This document shows positions 11,284 through 23,772 of a stretch of 64,000 bases of DNA, in pieces. The DNA comes from Casuarina equisetifolia (lineage: Eukaryota; Streptophyta; Magnoliopsida; Fagales; Casuarinaceae). Made by a program: the position numbers and the translations under genes. The notes under the pieces are model-generated. The model did no database searches. It saw nothing but the letters and a program-made list of their open reading frames with translations, and was not told the DNA's origin. The stretch is from positions 29,969,258 through 30,033,257 of the forward strand of contig CM052354.1 of the NCBI GenBank assembly GCA_028551475.1. The letters are read 5' to 3'. Positions within the stretch are counted from its first letter, which is position 1. Each line of letters starts with the position of its first letter.

Positions 11284-12313
11284 ATGTGACTAGCATTTTT
11301 TACACATTTGTATGAACCAACGGATTCGTCAATACCATCGGTAGAGTTTGTAAGACCATGACTAATCTTTAAAAGAAGGAATGGAAAAAGTAGCATGTCA
11401 TATTAATGGATAATTATGAGAATATTTGATTTTTATCTTATTGGATCGATCCAAATTCACGTTTCAATTCTTGACGTGGAAAAAAAGAAATTTAGAGTTA
11501 GGTTAAGTGAATAAATGGATAGAGTCCTGGGGCTCCAATTATAGAGGAAAAAAGCAACGAGCTTTTGTTCTTAATTTGAATGATTACCTACTCTAATTAA
11601 ATGTTAAAAATACATTATTGCTTGATGTGGCAAATGTTTTTACCATAAGTGGTTTTTTTTTATATAAATCCCAATTATTAGTAGATAAGTGTTCTACTAA
11701 ACAAAAAGTTACTAGATTCCATCTACTTTCAGTCAAGAAAATTCTGAAGTTACAAAGAATTTTAGCCCTCATGTAAACCTAAATGATAACTTATTCTACA
11801 CTGTTTACTCCTTTAAGAAGAGTCTAATATCACAAAGAAGAAGGAGAAGAAAATTTTGGAATATATAGTGAAATAATCAAATTAAACAATTCTTATCCTC
11901 TTCAATTTATTTCATCAATTTCCTTCATGAAAGAAAGTAACATAGACTTTACTTGTTGTCCCCTAGGCTTAGATAATAGTTTTGCTATTTGTCCTAACAA
12001 GAAGAATTGAACTCAAACTAAGTCTCTGCTTCCTCTATTTGGATTCTTTTGTGACCATGTTTCCTGTGTGAGAGAAGCAAGTTGACCATTTTCACAAAAA
12101 CTTTGTAAATGGTGGTGGGTATTTCAACTCAGTTTTATCAATTAAAAAAGATTGAGTTGGCCATTTTCTTTTGTTCAAAGCAGCTATATCTTTTAGCAAT
12201 GCATCAGCTTGTGAGTAGCATATGTACCTTGATCAGCATGTAGCATATATGGGCCATGTAAACATTTTGCTTAATTATGCCTTTACTTTTTTTATATATT
12301 TTTTTTATATTTT

Positions 12314-12369
12314 AGGGGGGGAAGGTTGGTGTTTTTGTTTAGGTGGGTTAGGGGGGAGGGGGGGGGGGT
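12314..12369 (+). other. G-run cluster upstream of copy A
   Basis: Several runs of 6-11 G spaced by short linkers (TTAGGGGGGG, GGTGGGTTA, GGGGGGAGGGGGGGGGGG). The same cluster recurs at the equivalent place in copies B (19,100-19,170) and C (26,296-26,346). On paper it satisfies the four-G-tract pattern for a G-quadruplex. Confidence 0.6.
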
Positions 12370-12806
12370 TGATAGAGAAGGGAATGGAAAGAAGAAAATG
12401 AAATTATTTGTATTAAGTCTTAAACATCTTAGTTGCATCTAGGCTTGGTTTTGATTATTTTGCTTATTGGTTAGATACAACAACTTAGTTGCATCTTGGC
12501 CTTGCTTCTTACTCTTTTGGATATTGGTTAGATAAAGCACCAAAGCAACTCATCCTCTTTTATAATATGAAATTGCACCTTATTCAAGTATCAATGTATT
12601 AATTTACGCTTAAAATGTTAACTATGGGTTGATATTATGTCTCTACTCCCTCATATGATAATATTTAACTATCTCCTTTATTAACATTACTTTGATCACT
12701 TTGCAAACTACCTTGTTAATTTGTGTTCTTGCTCTCAACATAATCTTATTTACTGTCTTTGCTAAATTGGCCTATCTTGTAGGATTTGCATTCAAAAAAC
12801 ATGTAG

Positions 12807-15800
12807 AATGCAAAGTTCTCTGATTATGATGATGTTCCCAATGCACCTCCTATTTTTGGTTCTATTCATGAAATTAAGCTATGTCCTAAGAGAAGTCTGA
12901 CATCTAAAGTATGCCACACACCATGTGTCCCAAGTTCATGTGAACCCCATCCAGTGTTAGGCCTCACAAGGATATTGGAAATAGGAAACCTGATTAATTT
13001 GTATGGTTTGTATCATTCTTTGATGGTTGTTTTTGGCAAGATTCATAGGAAAATGTGCTTTATAATGCACATTAAACTAGTAATAAGAATGCTCATGCTT
13101 CACATTATAATCACTCTGTGGGCTTGAACACATTAATGCCCAAGTTTCTTTTAATAAATTTGGAAAATTTGACTGGTTTTGTTATATTATTCATCAATAG
13201 ACCTACAGCTAGTTTTGAAGTAGGTGTATCTTTAGGTTCGTATCCAACTCGCCTCCTAACATTTCATGCAACGTATGAGTGAAAGGAAAAAAAAATTGTA
13301 GATGGTGTTGATGATAATCTTAAGTCTTTACCAATTTTGTTCATTAATTGTTTTGTTTTGCTTTGCTTTGTACATGAAATTCAGTGCTTTAGGGCCATGG
13401 CATGTTGTGATTGCATATGGTGCATGCGTGCGACTTTGTCTTCATGTGCGGGCAATGGAATGCATGGAAGCTCCAATGTTCTTGGAAAATGAATGTGCCC
13501 TATTACGGGATGCTTTGGGGTGGGTTTAGTCTTTTCTTTTCATTTATCTATAATGCCAATTGTTTAGGCTAGTTTGGTGACAAAAATATTGAAAAACTTA
13601 ACTTTATATATTGGATTGGTAAAAGGTGAGGAGGGGAAAATGACATCCTCAATATTTACCTTAATATTAGCAATAAGTTGTATCTATTCTATGTTTGTGT
13701 TCATTCACTTTGTTTTAATAAAGGAAAGAGTTATAATTTTAATCTTTCTAGATTCTTGGTGATCTATAGAGTTAACCTAAGGCATTACTTGCCTTTTTGC
13801 ATGGCCAATATTGTTAGGTTTTCATAATTCCATTTTCTCTTCAGCAATCTTGATTTCTTATTTTCCACTTATTACTTTCTTCTTTTCTAGAAAGTATGCA
13901 GTTGAAAATCTCTATATCGAAGTGAATTCTATTTCCCTTACATCAATTTTAAGGTTCTAACTTTAGTACATACCTCTCATGCTTTTCTTACTTAAACTCA
14001 TTACAGATAACTTTTCAATAGCTTGATTCTTGAGTTAATTTCTTCATCTCAATCTAGAGTTGCTCTTGGTGGTTTTTCCTCTTCACATTCTTAAATATGC
14101 TTCCCTTATTCCCTTAGTTACTTCTTGTGTCTCACTTTGCTTATATCGTGTTGAAATTTCAGCATCAAAGTCATTTAATGAATCTCTATTCTCCTTACTA
14201 AATTTCTTCCAATGTGCTTGCCTTATCAGGGACTCTAAATCCATATATGCATTCAGTGTTTTAGCTTACTGTCTACATTTAGAAAATAAGTCTTTCTACA
14301 AGTAAATCAATTGTTGGATGGTTTACTAAAATTTTTTAATTTATAACCTAAATAAAAATGTAATTTCTAAATTAAGATGTGTAAAAGTAAATAGAAGCTT
14401 TCTCTATGAGTGGTTATTGTACAAGATATAATATTGTGTTGGCATTTTGATGTGTTATGCTTACTCTTCTAACATCATATATTCTTAGATTATGACAAGT
14501 GCTTTTACAATCAAAAGATGAACTATTGGTGAAGCATATGTTATAAATTGTTGGCAAGGGTGTTGCTCCAAAGCCTAAGAAAATCATTAGCAAGATAAAA
14601 CTGCAAGGTAGGATACTAATCTAAGCTCTCGTGTTTATTATTCCAGTGCCTAGTAAAGGGACTTTGTTAAGATATTGTTGATTGTATAGTGAGAAAAGTG
14701 AAAATGACCTTGGACCCACCGATTGGCTGTAGTATCTCATCTTTTAGGCTCCTATAATTAAATTGAAATATGTTTGAATTGCTTTTCCCATTTGTATTCA
14801 AAACTTTCTTCTGGATGGCATGTTTTAAGGAAGATTCGTGTTACTCAACATCTACCTACAAATGGTTCTTTTTCACATTAGAGATTGGCATATGTGCATG
14901 TTAGGATAGAGTATATAAAATAGATGTCTAGACTCCTAAAAGTTGGTGTAACAACTCTACGCAATAGCTCATCATCATAGGAAGTAGTGCAAGGTATCCA
15001 AAATTTCAAACTTTGCTTCATCAATTTTTCATACAACTTGAGTTAGCTGCTTATTTATACTATTCTTTTCCAATAAATCGTGTTATTGAACAAAAGAGCA
15101 TATAATCATTTTAGCATAAAAAAAAACATAATACAAGAATGTGTGACTACATAAAATAAATTTCATTCTCTAATTTCCCCTTCTCTGCTTTGGCTAGAAC
15201 TTAAGAATGACGAATTTTCTATTCATCCATTTGCATAGATATGATTTTGGGACCTTGTACTTGTAGTTTTGAATAATTCTATACCTAGTCTTGTCTTTTT
15301 TCTTTCTGCTTTCAATATTCCTCTTTTCTCACAAATGTCACTAGAAACGTTCTTTTGTCTCTTAAGGCTGAAAAGTATAGTTGAAGATGATGCAATTTGA
15401 ATGCAAGCTAGATCTAGTGATACCCACATCTTGTATGTTCTCTCTTAATATTTATTCTATGTACTTATAAATTGGCTTGAGAATGAGACTTGACAACTCT
15501 ATAGCTTTCCAGATGGTATAGGAGATGATCTACTAATATAAGTCGAGGACTTAAAAGGGAAGTAGTTTGGCCGAGCTCTTGTTCAAGTTGCTACTATTGC
15601 TAATGACCTAATAATATTTCTTAGTGCTAACATAAGGTTTAAGTAGAAATTGGGGTTGAAAATTTTCTTCGTAGAATGTTGATATTGAAGTTGAAAGCAA
15701 GCTAATAAGCTACACTGGTGGTCCATCTATCATAAGCCAGAACATGAGCTTATGGGCAGTATACAACTCTATATAAATTATTTTACTAGTCCAAATGATA

Positions 15801-15810
15801 GTACCATCCA
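12807..15810 (+). pseudogene. PCry-like gene copy A (intron-bearing, 3'-truncated)
   Basis: Exon-like blocks in order: 12,807-13,335 (starts after an AG at ATGTAG; NAKFSDYDD, IHEIK, VCHTPCVP, then VGLNTLMPKFLLINLENL and DDNLKSLPILFIN); 13,365-13,515 (FSALGPWHVVIAYGACVRLC, ECMEAPMFLENECALLRDA); ~14,497-14,600 (VLLQSKDELLVKH, GVAPKPKKI); ~14,690-15,010; ~15,350-15,430 (LEDDAI region); ~15,515-15,620 (GDDL region); ~15,700-15,805 (WSIYHKPEHELMG, LYINYF). The family is plant-specific and uncharacterised as far as I recall. Stops and indels occur throughout. The exons from HFQQR onward, present in B and C, are missing because the unit is cut at 16,341. Confidence 0.75.
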
Positions 15811-16345
15811 AAGGTAATTGTTCTTGAATAGTCTTCAATTTTATTAACTATATAAAGACTTGCTTGGATGAAGTTGTTTCATAACTGAAGCATGACAAGA
15901 ATTTGTTATATTTTTGGTGACTAATTTTGGTTCACAAAACATTGCTAATATAACTAACCTTTGAAAGATGAAGATATGGGAAATATCTCTTAAGTAGATA
16001 TGATCTAGCTGTTACTTATTACACCACTTTGGTAGCTTTAGTGTATATGAACTTTATAGTTCCTCAACATTAAAACATTACTTTGCCATCCACTTTTTCT
16101 TTGATAAAGAAAAAAATGTGGCTTATTGTTGATTACTTTCACAAGTAGAAATTTTTGTTAAAATTTAGGAATAGGGAGAGTAATTAATGTTGCAATTTAT
16201 GGTTGATAGCTATTGAATTTAACTAATTTTATTATCTATTGTATAAAGTGTATTTTGATTTGGTTAAAGATACTCTTAAAATCATTATCACCTTATAAAA
16301 ATTTTCAATTAAAGTGATAAGTAGCCATTATCTTTGCCTTAATAA

Positions 16346-17745
16346 GTGTTCTCTACCCTTACCCCTTGCCCTTTATTTGTAGCCTAATTCTTAACCTAGT
16401 ATAATTGGATTTTGGATTCCCAAAACAGCTGAGTTTCATATTCCTAAATCGATTGGGCTTTGGACATTTTTCAAAACCATTCAATCTTCTTAATTAAATT
16501 AATCTAGAAAACATAACATAATCAATTAGGATTAGATCCCTTATTTAGCATACCCTAGCCTGCCTTAGGCCTACCCTAACTCCTTGCCCTTTATTTATAG
16601 CCTAATTCTTAACTCGGTATGATTAGATTTTGGATTTCCAAAACAGCTGAATTTCGGATTCTTAAATGGATTGGGCTTTGGACATTTCCTAAAATTACTC
16701 AATCTTCTTAATTAAAACAATTTTCTTAATGATAGCTTAACAAAAGATAGAGGAGAACTTTGCCTTTCTTTTCGTCAATATTCCAGATTTCACTCTTGAA
16801 TACCTCTTCCCATATTCTACTTCATACATAAAAGGCCTCCAAGGGTCTTTGTCGCCAACGGCAAGCCTTAAGGGTCTTTCATATGAATTGTAAAACAATA
16901 CTTTCAAATCTCTTCAATGAGCGTTCTCTACCCTTACCCCTTGCCTTTTATTTGTAGCCTAATTCTTAATCCAATATGATTGGATTTTGGATTCCCAAAA
17001 CAGCTAAGTTTCATATTCTTTAATCCATTAGGCTTTGAACATTTTTCAAAACTACTCAATCTTTTTAATTAAAATAATCTAAGAAACATAACATAATCAA
17101 TTAGGATTAGATCCTTTATTTAGCATACCATAGCCTACCTTAGGCCTACGCTTACCTCCTACCATTTATTTATAGCCTAATTCTTAACCTAGTATGATCA
17201 AATTTTGGATTCCCAAAACAACTAAGTTTCAATTCCTAAATTGATTTGGCTTTAGACATTTCCTAAAACTACTAAATCTTCTTAATTAAAATAATCTTCT
17301 TAATGATAGCTCAACAAAAGATAGGGGAGAATTTTGCCTTTCTTTTCGTCAATATTCCAAATCTAACTCTTCAATACCTTTTCCCATTCATCACGATTTT
17401 CCTTCATACCTAAGAGGCCTCCAAGGGTCTTTGCCACCAAGGGCAAGCCTTATAAGGTCTTTCATATGAACTGTAAAACAATACTTTCAAATCTCTTCAA
17501 TAAGCATTCTCCACCCTTACCCATTGCCTTTTACTTATAGCTTAATTCTTAACCTAGTATGATTGGATTTTGGATTCCCAAAACAGCTGAGTTTCATATT
17601 CCTAAATCAACTGGGGTTCGGATATTCTCCAAAACTACTTAATCTTGTTAATTAAAATAATATAAAAAATATAACATAATCAATTAGCATTAGATCCCTT
17701 ATTTAGCATACCTTAGCCTATCTTAGGCTTACCCTTACCTTTTAC
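16346..17745. repeat. Satellite-like direct repeat, ~575-585 bp period, 2.4 units
   Basis: Units start at the word GTTCTCTACCCTTACC or its variant near 16,346, 16,920 and 17,503; the last is truncated near 17,745. Within each unit a ~220-bp half (CTTGCC TTTATTTGTAGCCTAATTCTTAA, then TTTTGGATTCCCAAAACAGC) is itself repeated once. No coding potential is seen. It lies exactly between duplicons A and B, so it is either the duplication breakpoint filler or part of the amplified unit lost elsewhere. Confidence 0.85.
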
Positions 17746-17769
17746 CTTTGATTTGAATTTGAATTTTAA

Positions 17770-18560
17770 ACAAAATATGGGGTAGTCTATAAATTTGAAT
17801 TTTATCCATATTTTTATCTTAATTATCTTAATCTATATTCTTATCTTAGATGTCATTGTATTTGGATTTGATATGTTCATTTTATGTTATGCTTAGAATT
17901 GAGTAAAAATATTTTTTCTATTTTCATATGTTAAGATGAAAATATTATTTAAATTGTGTTGTGAAATTCAATCTCTTTTTTTATTAAAATTAGATCTATA
18001 CATCTTGATTTAGGTTGCTAACTCAATGGTAGAGTACTTGACTTTTAAATGCAACTAGCATTTTTTACACATTTGTATGAACCAGCAAATTCGTCAATAC
18101 CATCGATAAAGTTAGTAAGACCACGACTGATCTTTAAATGAAGGAATGAAAAAAGCAACATGTTGTATTAATGGATAATTCTAAGAATATTTGACTTTTA
18201 TCTTATTGGATCGATCCAAATTCAAGTTTCAATTCTTGATGGGGAAGAAAAGAAATTTAAAGTTGGGTTAAGTGAATAGATGGATAGAGCCCTGGGACTC
18301 TAATTATAGAGAAAAAAAGCAACGAGCTTCTACTCTAATTAAATGTTAAAAACACATTAGTGCTTGATGTGGCAAATGTTTTTACCATAAGTGGATTATC
18401 AGTTTTTTTTATAAATTCCAATTATTAATAGATAAGTGTTCTACTAAACAAAAAGTTACTAGATTCAATCTACTTTCAGTTAAGAAATTTTTGAAGTTAC
18501 AAAGAATTTTAACCCTCGTGTAAACTTAAATGATAAGTTATTCTACATTGTTTACTCCTT
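17770..18560 (+). other. Second plastid-derived segment (trnK region) in duplicon B
   Basis: Colinear with 11,003-11,860: spacer, trnK 5' exon and trnK intron start. The rps16 exon is absent because the duplicated unit begins downstream of it. It diverged independently of the first copy (for example ACTCAATGGTAG against ACTCAACAGTAG in the exon), so the duplication is not very recent. Confidence 0.85.
18012..18048 (+). pseudogene. trnK-UUU: trnK-UUU 5' exon, second nuclear copy
   Basis: 37 bases aligned without gaps to the exon at 11,247-11,283, followed by the intron start (TGCAACTAGCATTTTTTACA). No 3' exon. Confidence 0.85.
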
Positions 18561-21500
18561 TAAGAAGAGTCTAATCTCACAAAAAAGAATAAGAAGAAAA
18601 TTTTGGAATATACAATGAAATAATCAAATTTAGTAGTTCTCATCCTCTTCAATTTATTTCATCAATTTCCTTCGTGAAAGAAAGTAATGTAGACTTTATT
18701 CGTCATCCCTAGGCTTAGGTAATAGTGAGGATACTATCCGTGTTTTGCTATTTATCCTAACACGAAGAATTGAACTCGAACTAAGTCTTTGCTTCCTTTA
18801 TTTGGATTCTTTTGTGACCATGTTTCCTATGTGAGAAAACTGAGTTGGCCATTTTCATAAAAACTTTGTAAATGGTAATCGGTATTTCAACTTAATTTTC
18901 TCGATTAAAAAAAGATTGAGTTGGCCATTTTCTTTTGTTCAAAGTAACTAGATCTTTTAGGTGTGCATCAGCTTGCAAGTAGCATATGTACCTTGATCGG
19001 CGTGTAGCATATATGGGCCACGTAAATGTTTTGCTTAATTATGAAGGAATTCTACCTAATTATGCCTAACTTTTTTTTATATATATTTCTTTTATATTTT
19101 AGGGGACCTTTTTTGGCTTTTTTGTTTAGGTGGGTTTGGGGGGCGCAGAGGGGGGGAGGGGGGTGGCGGCAAAGGAGGGAATGGAAAAAAAGAAAAATAA
19201 ATTATTGGTACTAAGTCTTCTACATCTTAGATAAATGCATCTAGGCTTAGTTTTGACTATTTTGCTTATTGGTTAGATACAAAAATTTAGTTGCATCTTG
19301 GCCTTGTTTCTAACTTTTTTGCATATTGGTTAGATGAAGCACCAAAGCAACTCATCCTCTTTTATCATATAAAATTGCACCTTATTCAAGTATCAATGTA
19401 TTAATGTATGTTTAAAAGGTTTATTGTGGGGTGATATTATGTATTTACTCCTTGAGATGATAATATTTAACTATTTCCTTTATTGACATTACTTTGATCT
19501 CTCTACAAACTACCTTGTCCATTTGTGTTCTTGCTTTCACCAAAATCTTATTTATTGGCTTTGCTAAATTGGCGTATCTTGCAAGATTTGCATTCAAAAA
19601 ACATGCAGAATGCAAAGTTCTCTGATGATGATGTTTACAATGCACTTCTTATTTTTGTTTCTACTTATGAAATTAAGCCAAGTCCTAAGAAAAGTCCAGC
19701 ATCTAAAGTATGCTACACACCATGTGTCCTAGGTTCATGTGAAACCCCATCCAATGCTAAGCCACATAATGAAATTGGAAATAGGAATCTTGATTAGTTT
19801 GTGAGGTTTGTATCATTCTCTGATGGTTATTTTTGGCAAGATTCATAGGAAAATGTGCTTTATAATGCACATTAAACTAGGAATACGAATGCTTATGCTT
19901 CACATTATAATTGCTCTGTGGGCTTGAACACATTAATGCCTAAGTTTCTTTTAATAAATTTGGAAATTTTGATTGGTTTTGTTGTATTATTCATCAACAA
20001 ACCCACAACTAGTTTTGAAGTAGGTACATCTTCAAGTTCATATCCAACTTGCCTTTTAACATTTCATGCAAGGTATAAGCGAAAGGAAAAAAAAATTGTA
20101 GATGGTGTTGATGATAATCTTAAGTCTTTACCAATTTTGTTCATTAACTATTCTACTTTGCTTTGTACATAAAATTCAGTGCTTTGGGGCCATGGCATGC
20201 TGTGATTGCATATAATGCATGCGTGCAACTTTGTCTTCATGTGTGGGCAACAAAATGCATGGAAGCTCTAATGTTCTTGGAAAATGAATGTGCCTTATTA
20301 CAAGATGCTTTCAGGCGGGTTTAGCCTTTTCTTTTTGTTTATCTATAATGCCAATTGTTTAAGCTGGTTTGGTGATAAAAATATCAAAAACTTAACTTTA
20401 TATAATTGGATTCGTAAGAGGTGAGGAAGGGAAAATGACATCCTTAATATCTACCTTAATATTTATAGTAAGTTGTATATGTTCTAAGTTTGTGGCCATC
20501 TCACTTTGTTTTAATAAGGGAAGGAGTTATAATTTTAATCTTTCTAGCTTTTCATAGTTCCATTCTGCATGGGCAATATCCTTAGCTTTTCATAGTTCCA
20601 TTTTCTCCTTAGCAATCTTGATTTCTTATTTTCTACTTAATACTTTCTCCTTTTCCAGAAAGTATGCATTCAAAAATCTCAAAATCAAAGTGAATTCTCC
20701 AACTTTGGAACATACATTTGATGCTTTTCTTACTTAAACTCATTACAGATAATTTCTTAATAGCTTGATTCTTGAGTTAATTTCTTAATCTTGATCTAAA
20801 GTTACTCTTGGTGGTTTTTCCTCTTCACATTCTTATATTTGCTTCCCCTATTCCCCTAGTTACTTTTTATGTCTCACTTTGCTTCTATTTAGTTAAAATT
20901 TCAGCATCAAAGTCATTTAATGAATCTTTATTTCACTAATTAAATTTCTTCGATTGTGCTTGCCTCATTAGGGACCCTGAATCCATATATGCACTCAGCA
21001 TTTTAGCTTATTGTTTGCATCTAGAAAATAAGTCCCTCTAAACTTATTGTTTGCATTTAGAAAATAAGTCCCTTTAAAAGTAAATCAATCATTCGATGGT
21101 CTACTGAAACTTGTTGATTTATAACCTAAATAGAAATGTAGTTTCCAAATTAAGATGTGTAAAAGTAAATAGAAGCTTTCTTTATGAATGGCCACGCCAT
21201 AAGATATAATATTGTGTTGGTATTTTGATGTGTTATGCTTACTCTTCTAACATCATATATTCTTAGATTATGGCAAGTGCTCTTACAATCAAAAGATGAA
21301 CTATTAGTGAAGCATATGCCAGAAATTACTCATGAGGGTGTTGCTCCAAAGCCTAAGAAAATCATTGGCAAGACAGAAATACAAGGTAGGATACTAATCT
21401 TAGCTCTGGTGTTCATTGTTCCAATGCCTAGTAAAGGGACTTTGCTAAAGATATTGTTGATTGTTTAGAGCGAAAAGTTAAAATGACCTTGGACCCACCT

Positions 21501-21945
21501 ACTGGTTGTAGTATCTCATCTTTTAGGCCTCCTGTAATTAAATTGAAATCCGTTCAAAATTGCTTTTCCCATTTGTAGTCAAAACGTTTTTTTGGTTAGC
21601 ATGCTTTAAGGAAGATTTATGTTACACCATGCCTACCTACAAATGGTTCTTTTTCACGTAAGAGCTTGGCATATGTGGATGCTAGGATAAAGTATATAAA
21701 ACAAGTGTCTGGACTCTTGAAAGCTTGTGTAACAACTCTACGCAATAGCTCATCATCATATAAAGTAGTGTAAGGTATCCAAAATTTCAGAGTTTGCTTC
21801 ATCAATTTATCATCCAACTTGAGTTAGCTGCTTATTTATACTATTCTTTTCTAATAAATCATGTTATTGAATAAAATAATATAATCATTTCAATATCAAA
21901 TAAAACATAATACAAGAATGTGTGACTACATAAAATAAATTGCAT

Positions 21946-22130
21946 TATCTAATTTCCCCTTCTCTACTTTGGCTAGAACTTAAGAATGACGAATTTTCTA
22001 TTCATCCATTTGCATAGATGTGATTTTGGGACCTTGTACTTGTAGTTTGAATAATTATTTACTTGGCCTTGTCTCTCTTCTTTTTGCTCTCAGTATTCCT
22101 TTTCTCCTGCAATTGTCACTAGAAACGTTC
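21946..22130. repeat. 185-bp direct repeat, left copy
   Basis: Identical by eye to 23,588-23,772 except for one base (GTCACTAG against GTCACCAG). The pair brackets the 1457-bp insertion. Copies A and C have this sequence once. Confidence 0.9.
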
Positions 22131-23587
22131 ACTTGTATTCAAAAACTTGTTCGGTGAAATTTTAAATACAAGTGAACATGTCGAACAAGTAATATAATGA
22201 TAAGAAAAGTATCGTCTCACGAAGATTGGTGAATACTAAACTAATTAAGTACTAATGATGAATAAATCCTAAAATTTATCTAGCAAATCAAAATATTGTT
22301 GATGATGAATTAAAATTTAAAACTTTCAAAACGAAAACTCAAGACTAATTAAAATTGAATCCAAGTAAGAAAAATCAAGATGAGAAACATGTTAGAGCTT
22401 CCGATTTCACCATAACTATTAGATATGAATTTTTATAGTTTATGCCTACAAGAATGATATTACCCATGTGATGGCAGAACTTCCTAATTTATTTACTATC
22501 CTATGTCTAGGTATAGCAAACCTATTTAGTTCATTAATTCACTATATCTCTATATGTGAATTGAAACAAACCAAATGCATTAGGATTTGTGAATATTCCT
22601 GGTTTACAATAAATCTTTTGATCATCTTATCACCAAAAGCCACACAAATAACATGGTATATGTCTATCCACATTTAATTCATGGTTATATATTATAAGAA
22701 ACAATTGCATATTATTACCTCTCAGTCTCAAATATGCACATCAAATCATTCAAGTGGTGGCCAATCACTTAAAAGCATTAAGCATAATAATATATAACTC
22801 ACATAAATAAAATATCTTGCAAAACATAAAAACTTATAAAATTCACATCATCATAGTTAGGCTACATCTTCGCTCTAACAAAAGAAGTTTAGAACATAAT
22901 AAAATAACAAACCAAAGCAATAGTAGAAATTAAGCAAAACATCTTAAATAAAAAAAACATGAAAGTTGTCACCACACTGTCTTTTCTTTAAGAATTCTTT
23001 ACAGAATTCCTATAATTCAGGAATGATAAGAAGTAGAGGGAAGCTTTCGCGCCTCTATTTCTCTTTTTCTTTCTTGGTTTTCTCTTTCTTCTCTCACTTT
23101 TTCTCTCTTCCTTGGTTGATTTCGGCGGCAACACACGGCTTCTTCTTCTTTTCTCTCTTTTCTCTCTCTTCTCTCTCCTATTCTCCTCTACTCTTGTGCG
23201 GCGCCTTCTCCTCCTCTTTTAATTCACGTTCCTTTGCCTTTTTATTCTATCTTGAGATGCGTGCCCTAAGATTCTCCCTTAATAATTCACTTTTTTGCCC
23301 CTTTTCCTTTATTTCCTTTCTTGTCCTTTTTTGTCCTTTTCCTCCTCTTTTGCTGCTTTACACGTTGCCTCCTCTTTTCTTCTTTTGACTTCTTTTTCTT
23401 TCCTTGTCTTCTTCACGTGCCTTTTTGTAACTTTCTCTTCCTTTATTTCTTTTGCTCTTTTAGGGTTTGCTGCATAAATAACACTAGTTTACATAAATAT
23501 ATCAAAACTTAAATATTATCTTATAAAACTTGTATTATTTATATCCTAAAATAGTCAAAATAACTCTATAAAAATAGAGTTATCAAG
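22131..23587. mobile_element. 1.46-kb insertion in copy B, probable non-autonomous element
   Basis: Absent from the equivalent place in copies A and C. It begins ACTTGTATTCAAAAAC and ends AAAATAGAGTTATCA. Its left part carries GTAATATAATGATAAG followed by AGTATCGTCTCACGA, a phrase I recall from widespread non-autonomous repeats in dicot genomes but cannot classify. Bases ~23,040-23,460 are almost pure pyrimidine on the plus strand, giving spurious Phe/Ser/Leu-rich frames. No transposase or reverse transcriptase is encoded and I found no terminal inverted repeats. Confidence 0.6.
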
Positions 23588-23772
23588 TATCTAATTTCCC
23601 CTTCTCTACTTTGGCTAGAACTTAAGAATGACGAATTTTCTATTCATCCATTTGCATAGATGTGATTTTGGGACCTTGTACTTGTAGTTTGAATAATTAT
23701 TTACTTGGCCTTGTCTCTCTTCTTTTTGCTCTCAGTATTCCTTTTCTCCTGCAATTGTCACCAGAAACGTTC
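23588..23772. repeat. 185-bp direct repeat, right copy
   Basis: Right-hand partner of 21,946-22,130. It continues directly into the LLRLKSTLEDD exon block of copy B. Confidence 0.9.

Larger units (their letters stand above)
10195..11860 (+). other. Nuclear plastid DNA (NUPT): rps16 exon 2 to trnK intron
   Basis: The segment reads, in plastid order and orientation: the end of the rps16 intron (TATCCCAATGAGC), rps16 exon 2, the rps16-trnK spacer, the trnK-UUU 5' exon, and the first part of the trnK intron that in plastids leads to matK. The matK frame itself is not reached. It is AT-rich and carries many substitutions and small indels, so it is an old insertion in nuclear DNA, not plastid contamination. 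A second, left-truncated copy lies at 17,770-18,560. The right edge is uncertain. Confidence 0.85.
11003..16341 (+). repeat. Duplicon A (trnK segment plus PCry-like gene 5' half)
   Basis: First copy of a large direct repeat. From the words AAACAAAATATGGGG to CATTATCTTTGCCTTA it is colinear with duplicon B (17,770-24,787, which contains an extra insertion). Exons, introns and the plastid-derived flank are all shared, so this is DNA-level segmental duplication. It ends abruptly where the satellite-like repeat starts. Confidence 0.85.

Noticed and set aside
10195-11860. Plastid genome contamination or misassembly
   Set aside because: The sequence is diverged, frameshifted in rps16, joined to nuclear pseudogene DNA on both sides, and the trnK part is duplicated together with nuclear exons.
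16346-17745. CRISPR-like or bacterial repeat array
   Set aside because: Units are ~580 bp with internal duplication in plant nuclear DNA; there are no short repeats with spacers.
22966-23512. Long open frames rich in Phe, Ser and Leu
   Set aside because: They lie in a pyrimidine-rich tract that suppresses stop codons in all plus frames; no protein features beyond composition.
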